Shown: piece by piece, positions 53,693-63,161 of the stretch
How positions within the stretch are numbered: the first letter of the stretch is position 1
How the letters are laid out: each line of letters opens with the position of its first letter
The notes under the pieces: model-generated
Database searches by the model: none
The model's input: only the letters and a program-made list of their open reading frames with translations
Told to the model about the DNA's origin: nothing
Made by a program: the position numbers and the translations under genes
Origin: Magnetovibrio sp. PR-2
Lineage (GTDB): Bacteria > Pseudomonadota > Alphaproteobacteria > Rhodospirillales > Magnetovibrionaceae
Assembly (NCBI RefSeq): GCF_036689815.1
Contig: NZ_JBAHUR010000001.1
Coordinates: 1 to 64,000, forward strand
Reading direction: 5' to 3'
Length of the DNA stretch: 64,000 nucleotides

Positions 53693-56242
53693 ATGGGAGC
53701 ACATTCACCAAAATCCAACTTCGCCCTAGCTTGGCGCATCGCCCAACGAGAGATGCGAACGGGATTGACGGGCTTTCGGGTTTTTTTGATCTGCCTCACC
53801 TTGGGCGTCGGCGCCATTGCGGCTGTCGGTTCCCTTTCCCAAGCGGTCACCTCGGGCCTTTATAAAGACGCCCGGATTTTGTTGGGCGGCGATATCGACA
53901 TCTCTCAGCGCCATGTGAAACTATCACCGGATGAACTGGACTACCTCACACAGAACAGTTCGGCGCAATCATCGACCATTGAAATGAAGGCCATGGCGCA
54001 AACCGGAAGCGGGGCGTCGGGCACACGCGCACTTGTGGAACTCAAAGGCGTTGACAGCGCGTACCCTTTGGTTGACCAGGTCGGCTTAGAGCCCCCCCAC
54101 CCCTTACAAGACCAGCTGGCACAACGGGGTGGGCTTTGGGGCGCGGTGATCGATCGCGGTTTGTTGATCAAATTGGACGTCCAATTGGGCGATACGATCC
54201 GTGTCGGCCAAACCACGTATGAACTGCGCGGTACCATCACCCGCGAGCCCGATCGGGTTGCGTCTATCGTCAATTTTGGCCCTCGGTTTATGGTCTCCAG
54301 TGCTTCACTGGAAGAAACCGGCCTGATCCAACCGGGCAGTCAAATCCGCTATCGCCAGCGCATTATGGTGCAACCGGGCCAAACCGCAGAGGGCTTCACT
54401 GCAGAACTAAAAGCTGCTTATCCAGATGCCAGCTGGCGCATCCATGGCCCGGGCAACGCGGCACCCGGGCTACAGAGGTTCATCGATCGGCTGACCTTGT
54501 TTTTAACCTTTGCAGGCCTGACCGCGTTGTTGGTTGGCGGCATCGGGGTTTTAAGTGCCGTCAAAAGCTACCTCGACACCAAAACCACCACCATCGCCAC
54601 GCTCAAATGTCTCGGCGCGCCCAGCGCATTGGTGTTCCAAGCTTATCTTCTTCAGATCTCCGCCATTACCCTGATCGCCATAGGTTTGGGGTTGAGTCTG
54701 GGGGCGCTCCTGCCCATCGCGGGAATTGAGCTGGTCAAAGACCACCTCCCCGTCGCTCCACAAGTTGGTCTGTACCCCGAAGCTCTCTTAAAGGCCGCTG
54801 TGTTCGGTCTGCTGGTGTCGCTAACCTTTACGCTGTGGCCCTTGGCCCAAGCCCAAGAAACACCGGCGGCCAATTTGTTTCGCACTAATGTCGCACCGCT
54901 GACCCAACGCCCACAGTTGCGCTATGCCCTGGCTGTTGCCCTAGGCGCACTGGGACTTGGCGCGCTGGTGGTCTTTTGGTCCCAAGAACAAAACTTTGCC
55001 TACTGGTTCGTCGCCGTCAGCATGGCAACGGTGTTTTTGCTGCACTTAGGGGCCTTGTTCGTGATGCAACTCGCGCGCAAAATCCCGGCCTCAAACAGTG
55101 CCGTCATACGCCTGGTGCTTGCCAACCTGCATCGCCCAGGCACGTCGACACCGTCCGTGGTGCAAGCCTTGGGCGTTGGACTGTCAGTTCTGGTCGGCGT
55201 GGCGTTAATCCAAAGCAACATCTCCAAACAAGTTCAAGACTCCATCCCCGATCAGGCCCCCGCCTATTTTTTCATCGACATTCAACCTCACCAAGTCGCT
55301 GACTTCGATCAAGTGCTAACGGACCTTGACGGCACCCACGATTTGTTGCGCAAACCGTCTTTGCGGGGGCGCATCGTCAAAATCGACGGCGTTCCTGTGG
55401 ATCAAGTGGACGTGGCGCAAAATGTGCGCTGGGCCGTGCGCGGCGACCGCGCCCTGTCTTATGCGCAAACCCCCACTGAAGGCACCGCGTTCGTGGCCGG
55501 TGAATGGTGGCCACAAGATTACCAAGGCCCTCCACTCATTTCCATGGACGCAAATGTCGCCAAGGGCTTCGGTGTCGGCGTTGGGGACACCTTAAGCGTC
55601 AATGTCTTGGGCCGAGAAATCACGGCCGAGATCACATCACTGCGCAAGATCGATTGGCGCACACTGCGGTTTGACTTTGCCATTATCTTTGCTCCCGGAA
55701 CACTCGAAGGCGCGCCTCACACCCATATTGCTGCGATTAAAGCCACCGAAGCCGCTGAGCCCGACATCGAACGCGTCGTCGCCGACAACTTCGCCAACAT
55801 CTCCGCCATTCGTGTGCGCGACGCCTTAGCCGCCGCCAACCGTTTGATTGCCGGCATCGGCACGGCGGTTACCGGCACGGCATCGGTCACGGTCTTGGCC
55901 GGCATCATTGTTTTAGGCGGCACCATCGCCGCAGCACGCACGCGCAGAATCTACGACAGCGTCGTTTTTAAAGTCTTAGGCGCCACACGACGCCAGATCA
56001 TGGGCGCTTTTTTGTTGGAATATGGTCTTTTGGGTCTGTTTACGGGAATTGTTGGGGCTGGCGTCGGCACGTTGATCAGCTGGGCCGTGATTGTACAAAT
56101 CATGGGCATGAAGTGGTCGTTTATCCCCCAAGACGCCCTCATCACCGTGTTTGGCGCTATCTTGCTCACCCTTTTGATGGGCTTTTTCGGCACGTGGCGC
56201 GCGCTCGGCCAAAAGGCCAGCGGTCACCTGCGCAACGAATAG
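53693..56242 (+). CDS. FtsX-like ABC permease (YbbP type)
   Basis: An 849-residue membrane protein from the ATG at 53693; the longer frame to 53597 overlaps ybbA. It has an N-terminal cytoplasmic helix (ALAWRIAQREMRTGLTGF), two FtsX-type cores with periplasmic MacB_PCD-like domains, and about ten transmembrane segments. LTALLVGGIGVLSAVKSYL (about residues 280-300) and FKVLGATRRQIMGAFL (about 765) are the shared permease motifs. It pairs with the upstream ATPase. Confidence 0.94.
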   Translation: MGAHSPKSNFALAWRIAQREMRTGLTGFRVFLICLTLGVGAIAAVGSLSQAVTSGLYKDARILLGGDIDISQRHVKLSPDELDYLTQNSSAQSSTIEMKAMAQTGSGASGTRALVELKGVDSAYPLVDQVGLEPPHPLQDQLAQRGGLWGAVIDRGLLIKLDVQLGDTIRVGQTTYELRGTITREPDRVASIVNFGPRFMVSSASLEETGLIQPGSQIRYRQRIMVQPGQTAEGFTAELKAAYPDASWRIHGPGNAAPGLQRFIDRLTLFLTFAGLTALLVGGIGVLSAVKSYLDTKTTTIATLKCLGAPSALVFQAYLLQISAITLIAIGLGLSLGALLPIAGIELVKDHLPVAPQVGLYPEALLKAAVFGLLVSLTFTLWPLAQAQETPAANLFRTNVAPLTQRPQLRYALAVALGALGLGALVVFWSQEQNFAYWFVAVSMATVFLLHLGALFVMQLARKIPASNSAVIRLVLANLHRPGTSTPSVVQALGVGLSVLVGVALIQSNISKQVQDSIPDQAPAYFFIDIQPHQVADFDQVLTDLDGTHDLLRKPSLRGRIVKIDGVPVDQVDVAQNVRWAVRGDRALSYAQTPTEGTAFVAGEWWPQDYQGPPLISMDANVAKGFGVGVGDTLSVNVLGREITAEITSLRKIDWRTLRFDFAIIFAPGTLEGAPHTHIAAIKATEAAEPDIERVVADNFANISAIRVRDALAAANRLIAGIGTAVTGTASVTVLAGIIVLGGTIAAARTRRIYDSVVFKVLGATRRQIMGAFLLEYGLLGLFTGIVGAGVGTLISWAVIVQIMGMKWSFIPQDALITVFGAILLTLLMGFFGTWRALGQKASGHLRNE

Positions 56243-56340
56243 TACGTATTTCACACCGATTTCATCCAGTTGCCCTTGAATTGCCTCAAAATCCTGACAT
56301 ATTACATTTAACGTAATTTAACTGATGGAGTGAACGCCAG

Positions 56341-57063
56341 ATGGCTTTCGAACCGCAAAACCAAACCATCCTGCGGACAGACACCCGCGCAGGAACCATG
56401 GAAATCGACCAAGGCCTGCGCAGCTACATGCTGAAGGTCTACAACTACATGGCGTCCGGCCTGGCTTTGACTGGCATCGTCGCCATGTTCACCGCCAGCT
56501 CTGAAACCATGATCCAAGCGATTTATGGTACGCCGCTGCAATGGGTGGTCATGCTGGCTCCTCTCGGCTTTATCCTGTTTATGTCTTTCGGCATCCACAA
56601 AATGAGCGCTGCCACTGCTCAGGCCCTGTTTTGGGCCTTCGCTGCCGTCATGGGCCTGTCCATGGCCTGGATCTTCTTGGTCTTTACCGGCGCTTCGGTC
56701 GCACGCGTCTTCTTCATCACGGCAGGTATGTTTGCGGGTATGAGCTTGTACGGCTACACCACCAAGCGTGACCTGTCCGGCTTTGGCTCATTCCTGTTCA
56801 TGGGATTGATCGGCATTATCATTGCTTCGATCGTCAACATCTTCTTGGAATCCACGGCTCTGCAATTTGTGATATCCGGCGTTGGTGTATTGGTCTTCAC
56901 CGGCCTGACCGCATGGGATACGCAACAAATCAAAGCCATCTACAGCGAAGCCGACAGCCCGGAAGTGGCTAAGAAAAAAGCCATCAACGGTGCCCTGCGC
57001 TTGTATTTAGACTTCATCAACCTGTTCATGATGTTGCTACAATTGCTGGGTAATCGCGAATAA
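56341..57063 (+). CDS. Bax inhibitor-1/YccA family membrane protein
   Basis: A 240-residue protein with seven transmembrane segments. RSYMLKVYNYMASGLALTGI opens the fold, MSLYGYTTKRDLSGFGSFLF is the conserved central part, and LTAWDTQQIKAIY with LRLYLDFINLFMMLLQLLG ends it. The TMBIM family includes pH-sensitive calcium-leak channels (BsYetJ) and E. coli YccA, an FtsH modulator. A strong terminator follows. It has no obvious operon partner. Confidence 0.95.
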   Translation: MAFEPQNQTILRTDTRAGTMEIDQGLRSYMLKVYNYMASGLALTGIVAMFTASSETMIQAIYGTPLQWVVMLAPLGFILFMSFGIHKMSAATAQALFWAFAAVMGLSMAWIFLVFTGASVARVFFITAGMFAGMSLYGYTTKRDLSGFGSFLFMGLIGIIIASIVNIFLESTALQFVISGVGVLVFTGLTAWDTQQIKAIYSEADSPEVAKKKAINGALRLYLDFINLFMMLLQLLGNRE

Positions 57064-57083
57064 ACTGAGACCATAAACATCAC

Positions 57084-57115
57084 AAAAACCGCCCAGCGAT
57101 CTGGGCGGTTTTTTT
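57084..57115. terminator. Rho-independent terminator after Bax-inhibitor gene
   Basis: AAAAACCGCCCAG pairs with CTGGGCGGTTTTT around CGAT, with seven T. The A-run on the left may also serve the convergent J-domain gene. Confidence 0.9.
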
Positions 57116-57131
57116 GTGCCTGATTTCAGAG

Positions 57132-57857
57132 TTACCCCACAGGCCCGCGCAGGCGCTCCATGGCGGCGTTGAGTTGGCTCATGCGTTGGTGGGAACCGTC
57201 TTGGCTATCTGGGTGGTAAATCGTCGCCAAACGCCGAAAACGACTGCGCACCTCTGCAGCATTGGGATAGGTGCCCGGCTGAAAACCCAAAACATAGAGC
57301 GCCTGTTCACGCGACAGGACACCGTCTTCCAGGGGCTCGAAGTAGAGCGACTGCACAACGGCTCGCAAGCGTTCCAATTCATCATGGGTTTCGCGCAAAA
57401 GCTTTTGCTGCGCCTCGTGTTCCATGCGTTGGTCATCCAGCGTTGCCTGGCTTTCGACACCAATGTTCATGTGACCCCGGTCAATGGCCATGGCCAGGCT
57501 TAGGGCCTTGCGCACAGTTTCGATGTCGAACCCCGGGCTCATGCGAACCTGAAGACGCGGCTTACGCCGCCACGGTTTACCCGCAGAGCGCCCAGATTGA
57601 AGAATAACCGTTTCGCGGTCGTCACGTGCCGGATCACCCGGGTCTGGTGCCCGCGCAATGGCCTCTTGGGACACCATCAGGACCACAGAGCGCGCCAAGT
57701 CCGCCACGTTGCACCCTTTGCGTTCTGCCAAAGCCAAAACCTCATCACGAAACCGGCTGGAGCACGGCACCGTATAGGAATGTTTATTGGTGCGGGCCGG
57801 CGGCCTGTTCTCACGTGCTGTGCCGTTTTCCATTCGCTCTTGCTCACCATCCGTCAT
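57132..57857 (-). CDS. J-domain protein with RHH-like N-terminus
   Basis: A 241-residue protein from the ATG at 57857; the frame is open to 57908. Residues 20-75 (SYTVPCSSRFRDEVLALAER; CNVADLARSVVLMVSQE) resemble a ribbon-helix-helix unit. A linker and coiled coil follow. The C-terminal 65 residues are a J domain with the HPD tripeptide in RRLATIYHPDSQDGS, so it should activate a DnaK. I do not know a named protein with this layout. Its upstream region holds a perfect palindrome at 57936. Confidence 0.75.
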   Translation of the reverse strand: MTDGEQERMENGTARENRPPARTNKHSYTVPCSSRFRDEVLALAERKGCNVADLARSVVLMVSQEAIARAPDPGDPARDDRETVILQSGRSAGKPWRRKPRLQVRMSPGFDIETVRKALSLAMAIDRGHMNIGVESQATLDDQRMEHEAQQKLLRETHDELERLRAVVQSLYFEPLEDGVLSREQALYVLGFQPGTYPNAAEVRSRFRRLATIYHPDSQDGSHQRMSQLNAAMERLRGPVG

Positions 57858-58900
57858 GTAACGTACATACCGATGCGCAGATTCCTTTGTAAGCGCATCA
57901 CACCCCACCAGTTTAAGACACTACCGCAACCAATCAACTGCAAATGCAGTTATTTTGTCGAAATTTACGCGGTTTGGTTAATAAAGCGTTGCAAGTTAGA
58001 CGGTTAAGTTAATGTATTGGTTTAAGAAAATACTCTAACTATAAACAAATCAAGCAATTATATTCACTTAATTCATTTTTAGGAAAACTGCGTGGAGGCC
58101 CAGTTCGGGGCTAGAGCTCTCATTAAAAACATGAAACTTGAGCCATTTATCCTGTCACGGCCCCCTCCTTTGCACCTTTCCCTACCCGTTAACTGCAAAA
58201 GAAGTTGGCTGCTCGTCCTCAAACTTTCGGGGCAATCCCGTCCAACGCAGATTTTCCACAACAGCGCCGGGTTAAGACCCCTCTGGCGCAGGATTTTTGT
58301 CTTGGCAGAGGTCGGTGTGCAGCATCCACAAGGCCGCGGCCATGAGGCGGGCGTTTATATTTCATTAACCATAACCCGTCGGCTCCAATCCAGATCGCAT
58401 CCGGGCTCCGACAGGGCTGTGCATATGCCCGCAGACTGATCCGGCGTCGGTCTTCGACTGAGAGAGGTCTGTCCTCACAGGCCTTAGCACTGCGCGTCAA
58501 ATTGTCGCACAACCCAGCGTTTCGATTTCGTAATGGTTTAGATTTTTATTTTATTTTCAAAGAGATCGTCAGATGCTGTTACGCAAAGTACGCCTTGATC
58601 ACGCGGTGAAGGTTGCCCGCCTGCTGTTGTCTCGCGGCTAACGTTCTTGCGCCCAACACCGCAGGCGACATCCAGGGGCGCTATTATTACCGATTGAGAA
58701 CGTGTTCAACGCATTTCGGGTGCGCACCGACGCAAACAATTGGCTTAAGGTCACATTAACCATAAGACCGGCATCGCCGGCGTCCGGTGTTGAGCCGCTC
58801 AAAGCGAGGTCGTGACGCTTTGTTATTCAATGCCAGGATGGGTGTATTTGGGCCGCTCCAAAATTGCTTCGCAAACGGTATGGATCGCACCCCCGAACAT
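57858..58900. other. Gene-free interval
   Basis: About 1 kb between the J-domain gene and rarD. It opens with an AT-rich part (57940-58085). I see no tRNA, no known RNA and no convincing frame; the longest ones (58092-58439 plus, 58219-58512 minus) overlap each other and lack ribosome sites. The palindrome at 57936 and a weaker relative at 58191 are noted separately. Confidence 0.5.
57936..57951. promoter_or_regulatory. Palindrome upstream of J-domain gene
   Basis: AACTGCA-AA-TGCAGTT is a perfect 16-base palindrome, 79 bases before the J-domain gene start. A degenerate copy (AACTGCAAAAGAAGTT) lies at 58191-58206. It could be an operator. Confidence 0.4.
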
Positions 58901-59827
58901 CTACGGGCGGACTTCACGCGACGACCCCCAGCCGTAAATGCCCAGCGCAAGCCAAATGCAGGCGAAAGCGATGAGGTGTTCCAGTGTGAACGGTTCATCG
59001 AACACAAACACCGCCAAGACAAATTGTCCCGTGGGCACGATGTACATCAGCAGCCCAAGGGACGACAGCCGCAAGATTCGGGCGGCCCGGGCGAACAACA
59101 GCAACGGCAGAGCGGTCACAAACCCCGTCACAATCAACAGCGCGGCGTCTGTCAAACTGTTGAAAAACACAGCGGTCCCGGAAAAGGCAGACAGCCACAC
59201 GATGTAGGCCATCGCCCAAGGCAGCAACAGCAAGGTTTCAAGATACAAACCGGGCAGCGAGCCCACCGGCGCGGTTTTCCGCACCAATCCATAGATGGCC
59301 CAGCTCACAGCCAAGCCAAACGACACCCAGGGAAAAAGGCCAAGACTCATGACCAAAAACCCAACCCCAAATCCAGCAAGGCCGACCGCCGCCCAAGCCG
59401 TCGTACGCAAGCGTTCGCGCAAGATCACCACCCCCAGCACGACGCTCATCAGCGGCGAGATGTAATAACCCAGGCTGGATTGCAGAACCACGTCGTTGGC
59501 GACGGCCCAAATGAAAATGCCCCAGTTGCAGGCCACGGCGGCCCCTGAGAGCGCCATGATTCTGAGCGTTTTCGGCTGATAAAATGATTTTGAAGATAGC
59601 TCCCGCCCCCGCCCGACCAAAACCATCAGGACAATCACGAAGACCAACGACCACGCCGAGCGGTGCGCCAGCACCTCCAACGCTGGGATATGCGCGACTT
59701 GTTTGAATACCAAGGGGAACATGCCCCAAATCAGTGTCGAGCCGACACCCAACAATACGCCCTCTCCCGGCGAAGCGCTGAGCGCACTGTCCACACGCTG
59801 GGAGGCTGGAACAGGGCTGTTATCCAT
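58901..59827 (-). CDS. rarD: EamA-family permease RarD
   Basis: A 308-residue DMT transporter of the RarD type with ten hydrophobic segments. The family parts are STLIWGMFPLVFKQVAHIPA, LAHRSAWSLVFVIVLMVLVGRG, and FIWAVANDVVLQSSLGYYISPLMSVVLG (residues 100-127, shown in part). RarD proteins are annotated as chloramphenicol-sensitive proteins; the natural substrate is unknown. It is divergent from the orphan pilin gene at 59949. Confidence 0.93.
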   Translation of the reverse strand: MDNSPVPASQRVDSALSASPGEGVLLGVGSTLIWGMFPLVFKQVAHIPALEVLAHRSAWSLVFVIVLMVLVGRGRELSSKSFYQPKTLRIMALSGAAVACNWGIFIWAVANDVVLQSSLGYYISPLMSVVLGVVILRERLRTTAWAAVGLAGFGVGFLVMSLGLFPWVSFGLAVSWAIYGLVRKTAPVGSLPGLYLETLLLLPWAMAYIVWLSAFSGTAVFFNSLTDAALLIVTGFVTALPLLLFARAARILRLSSLGLLMYIVPTGQFVLAVFVFDEPFTLEHLIAFACIWLALGIYGWGSSREVRP

Positions 59828-59948
59828 GACAAATCAATCCATTGAGCCAATACGATTGCCTGTGACCAAAGGGTGTTCACCGTGGGATGAATCCAGTACA
59901 CTCTGTCCACTTGCTGGATATATCTTAGGGGCCGCAGAGGGATTTTCG

Positions 59949-60134
59949 ATGTTTAAATTTTATGTCTCGAAGGTGCGGGCATTTTTGTCTTCTGAACAAG
60001 GGGCCACCGCCATCGAATATTCCTTGATTGCTGTGCTGATCTGCGTCGCCATCGTCGGCGCGCTGAACTTGTTTGCGGATAGTATGGGCAACATGTTCAA
60101 CTCCATTTCCAACGCTGTGGAAAACGCAAACTAG
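59949..60134 (+). CDS. Orphan Flp/Fap-type pilin
   Basis: A 61-residue type IVb pilin from the ATG at 59949, with AGAGG upstream. A short basic leader is followed by QGATAIEYSLIAVLICVAIVG, the Flp cleavage site (Gly before A/T...E-Y, Glu at +5) and hydrophobic helix; the tail is Asn-rich. Flp pilins form adherent Tad pili after processing by TadV. No tad/cpa assembly genes are in this window, so this subunit depends on a locus elsewhere or is inactive. A 100-base gap separates it from the Fe-S gene downstream. Confidence 0.85.
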   Translation: MFKFYVSKVRAFLSSEQGATAIEYSLIAVLICVAIVGALNLFADSMGNMFNSISNAVENAN

Positions 60135-60267
60135 CCGTCTTGTCGTCTTTGCAACAGCCTTTCTCCCTCAAAACCAACCCAAAGTCGCCGTTTTGAGCGC
60201 CTTTTGAACTGGTGCGTCTTTTGCTTGTCTCTCTTCATCTGTAGCCAAAATTGTAGAGCGGACGACG

Positions 60268-61611
60268 ATGAAAACCTTTCTCGACTGGTCGGCGTATGAA
60301 GACGCCGGTATGGGCGATGCCTATGCCGATATCCCCAAACACGGCGGCGATTTTGCCAAAGCCGTTGCCGCGTGCATCAACAGCCGCCAATGCGAACAGC
60401 TGGGCAAACAGGTCATGTGCCCCAGCTATAAGGTCAGTGAAAATCCGCTTCTGTCCACGGGCGGGCGGGTGAAACTTCTCAAATCGGCCCTCAACGCCGA
60501 AAACGTCGACACCGCCTTGGCCGACCCCGACCTGATTGAGGCCATGGAGCTTTGTGTTTCGTGCAAAGGCTGCAAGCGCGAATGCGAAAACAACATCGAC
60601 ATGCCGTTGATCAAAGCCGAATACCTCGCTCACAAAGTCGCGCGAGATGGCTTAAGCCTGCGCGCACGCCTGTTTGCCTACGCGCCGCACTGGCTGGAGC
60701 GTCATGCATGGCTGAAACCCTGGGTGCGGCTGAAAAACCAACAGGCTTGGCTGTCGCGTATCGCCTTGGCGGTTTTCGGTTTGGCCGACCGCCCCCTGCC
60801 CGAGCCTGCCGCCAAAGCCTTTTCATCGCCGAAACCCCAAATGGGCTTAGACGACAAACCCCACGTCGTTTTGCTGGCCGATACCTTCACCCGCCATTTT
60901 GAACCACACATCGCCCAAGCCGCTATCGACATTTTGCGCCATGGCGGTTACGGCTTTGAAGTGTTGGAACCTTTGGACATTGATCTTGAACCTACACGTG
61001 CCTTGTGTTGCGGGCGAACGTTTTTGGCCCAGGGCTTGATCGATCAAGCCCGCACCGAGGCTAGGCGCTTGTTCAAGGCGCTCAAACCCCACATCGACGC
61101 CGGGCGCATCGTTGTGGGGTTAGAAGCGTCTTGCGTGTTGGGCCTGCGCGACGATGCCCAAGCCTTGGGGCTTGACGATGACGTGAAGGTCTTGGGCAAA
61201 TCCGTTTTGTTATTTGAAGAATTTCTCGCCAAAGAAATCAAAGCCAAACGTTTGGATTTGGATCTTGCGGACATGCCCGCCAACGCCTTGATCCACGGCC
61301 ATTGCCACCAAAAGGCCGTTGGCGCGATGAAGTCCGTGCGCCGGGTTTTAAAAACCGTGCCCGAACTGGACTTCGACATGATCGACGCCAGCTGTTGCGG
61401 TATGGCGGGGACTTTTGGGCTGGAAGCGGAGCATGCGGAAATGTCTCAACAGATGGCAAACCAAGCGCTGATGCCGACCCTTGCTCAAGACCCGGACGCC
61501 ATCGTCATCGCCAATGGGTTTTCCTGCCGCCAACAAATCAAAGCCTTGGGCGATGATCGCCCCCGCCACATCGTCGAAATCATTGCCGAACGGCTGGCCC
61601 CTAAATCATAG
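60268..61611 (+). CDS. Fe-S oxidoreductase, CCG-domain, stand-alone
   Basis: A 447-residue protein that matches the C-terminal half of large FAD/Fe-S dehydrogenases (YdiJ-like). CINSRQC and VMCPSYKV form the first cluster region, CVSCKGCKREC the second 4Fe-4S motif. Two CCG units follow (ALCCGRTF near residue 250 and DASCCGMAGTFG near residue 375), with HGHCHQKA between. Such parts pass electrons from a 2-hydroxyacid dehydrogenase. The FAD domain is not encoded next to it. Start ATG 60268 has GGACGACG upstream. Confidence 0.88.
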   Translation: MKTFLDWSAYEDAGMGDAYADIPKHGGDFAKAVAACINSRQCEQLGKQVMCPSYKVSENPLLSTGGRVKLLKSALNAENVDTALADPDLIEAMELCVSCKGCKRECENNIDMPLIKAEYLAHKVARDGLSLRARLFAYAPHWLERHAWLKPWVRLKNQQAWLSRIALAVFGLADRPLPEPAAKAFSSPKPQMGLDDKPHVVLLADTFTRHFEPHIAQAAIDILRHGGYGFEVLEPLDIDLEPTRALCCGRTFLAQGLIDQARTEARRLFKALKPHIDAGRIVVGLEASCVLGLRDDAQALGLDDDVKVLGKSVLLFEEFLAKEIKAKRLDLDLADMPANALIHGHCHQKAVGAMKSVRRVLKTVPELDFDMIDASCCGMAGTFGLEAEHAEMSQQMANQALMPTLAQDPDAIVIANGFSCRQQIKALGDDRPRHIVEIIAERLAPKS

Positions 61612-61771
61612 CTCAAACCCGCGTCATCAAATCATAACACGACTGTCATGGTCGTGACTTGGCGTGCCGACATGCTTGATCGTTAGAGATTCGCGCATTT
61701 TGCACAGATCACAACGCTGGGGGTTTCCCGTGAACAGGTTAAGCAACCCGCCGATCGGTTCCGTCGATTAT

Positions 61772-63049
61772 ATGAGCGCCGCCAACCCGCACAGCGGCCG
61801 CGAAGCGTTCACCCGCCGTGTTGTCATCACCGGTCTTGGTATGGTGTCCCCGCTGGCCGACGGCGTCGAGCCCTCCTGGAAACGCCTGCTCAATGGCCGT
61901 TCGGCTGTGCGCCGCATCGAAGGGTTCGATGTCGACGACATTCCGTGCAAAATTGGCGCACAAGTCCCGACCGAGCACGATGAGCATGCTTTCATCGCAG
62001 ACGATTATATGTCCGCCAAAGACCAGCGGCGCACGGGCAAGTTCATCATGTTCGGCATGGCGGCCGCCAAGCAGGCCATCGAAGACAGCGGCTGGTCCCC
62101 CGACGGTGAAGCGTGTCTGCGCACGGGTGTCTTGCTCGGCTCCGGCATCGGCGGCTTAAACGAAATTTCGCGCGGCACCCACATCGTCGATGAAGGTGTG
62201 CGCAAACTCAGCCCCTTTTTCATCCCCGCAAGCTTGATCAATCTCATTTCCGGGCAAGTCTCCATCCAATACGGCTTTCAAGGCCCTAATCATGCCATCG
62301 CCACAGCAGACGCCACGGGCACAAACGCGATTGGTGATGCGGCGCGCCTGATCCAGTGGGGCGACGCCGATGTCATGATTGCCGGCGCTGCCGAAGCCAT
62401 TTGCTGTCGCCAAGGCTTGGCTGGGTTTTCCCGCACCAAAGCATTGAGCACGCATTTTAATGACGACCCTCAGGCCGCGTCGCGCCCTTGGGACCGCGCA
62501 CGCGATGGCTTTGTTTTGGGCGAGGGTGCAGGCGTTGTTGTCCTAGAAGAGCTGGAGCACGCCAAAGCGCGCGGTGCTCAGATTTATGGGGAAATTGTTG
62601 GCTATGGCATCACCGGCGATGCCGACCCGTCCACCACGCCAACATCCGTGGGCGCAGAGCGGTGCATGCGCGCCGCGTTGAAAAAAGCCCATCTAAACCC
62701 AAATGACCTAGGCTACATTAACGCCCACGGCACATCCAGCGCCGCCGATTCCATTGAACTCGCCGCCGTGCAGAATGTCTTGGGTGACGCCGTGTCTAGT
62801 GTGCCCATGTCTTCGACAAAATCAGCCATTGGTCACCTGTGGGGTGCAGGCGGCGCGTTGGAAACGATCTTCGCCCTGCTGGCCATCCGCGACAACGTCG
62901 TGCCGCCCACGTTGAACCTCGATAATCCCGAAGACACGACCATGGACTTGGTTGCCCATGAGGCCCAAGAGCGCAAGGTCGACGCCGCCATGACCAACTC
63001 GTTCGGGTTTGGTGGGGCAAACGCGTCCTTAATCGTGCAGCGTTTTTAA
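61772..63049 (+). CDS. 3-oxoacyl-ACP synthase homologue with Asp in place of catalytic Cys
   Basis: A 425-residue KAS II (FabF) fold protein from the ATG at 61772; GTG 61730 is an alternative. It aligns well along its length: VVITGLGMVSPLADGV, LGSGIGGLNEI, FVLGEGAGVVVLEELEHA, the two active-site His in INAHGTSS and IGHLWGAGG, and NSFGFGGANAS. But the nucleophile site reads ATADATGTNAIG: Asp180 (GAC at 62309-62311) replaces the Cys of TACATG. It should not condense acyl chains as FabF does. Similar swaps occur in chain-length factors and KSQ decarboxylases (with Gln). Its role is open; no acyl carrier gene is adjacent. Confidence 0.85.
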   Translation: MSAANPHSGREAFTRRVVITGLGMVSPLADGVEPSWKRLLNGRSAVRRIEGFDVDDIPCKIGAQVPTEHDEHAFIADDYMSAKDQRRTGKFIMFGMAAAKQAIEDSGWSPDGEACLRTGVLLGSGIGGLNEISRGTHIVDEGVRKLSPFFIPASLINLISGQVSIQYGFQGPNHAIATADATGTNAIGDAARLIQWGDADVMIAGAAEAICCRQGLAGFSRTKALSTHFNDDPQAASRPWDRARDGFVLGEGAGVVVLEELEHAKARGAQIYGEIVGYGITGDADPSTTPTSVGAERCMRAALKKAHLNPNDLGYINAHGTSSAADSIELAAVQNVLGDAVSSVPMSSTKSAIGHLWGAGGALETIFALLAIRDNVVPPTLNLDNPEDTTMDLVAHEAQERKVDAAMTNSFGFGGANASLIVQRF

Positions 63050-63161
63050 ACCGTCATCTTTGTCATCAATCTTTTGCCCGTCTGCCACCGAACAGTCACA
63101 TTGCCAATGTTATGGTTTGCCAAGCGATTCGCTGATGGCTTTCGGGCAAGGGCATTCGGTC

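Noticed and set aside
58390-58415. CCGGGCTCC string reminiscent of RNase P RNA
   Set aside because: None of the other conserved RNase P RNA segments occurs nearby.
58092-58512. Overlapping small frames on both strands
   Set aside because: They conflict with each other and have no ribosome site or recognisable family.
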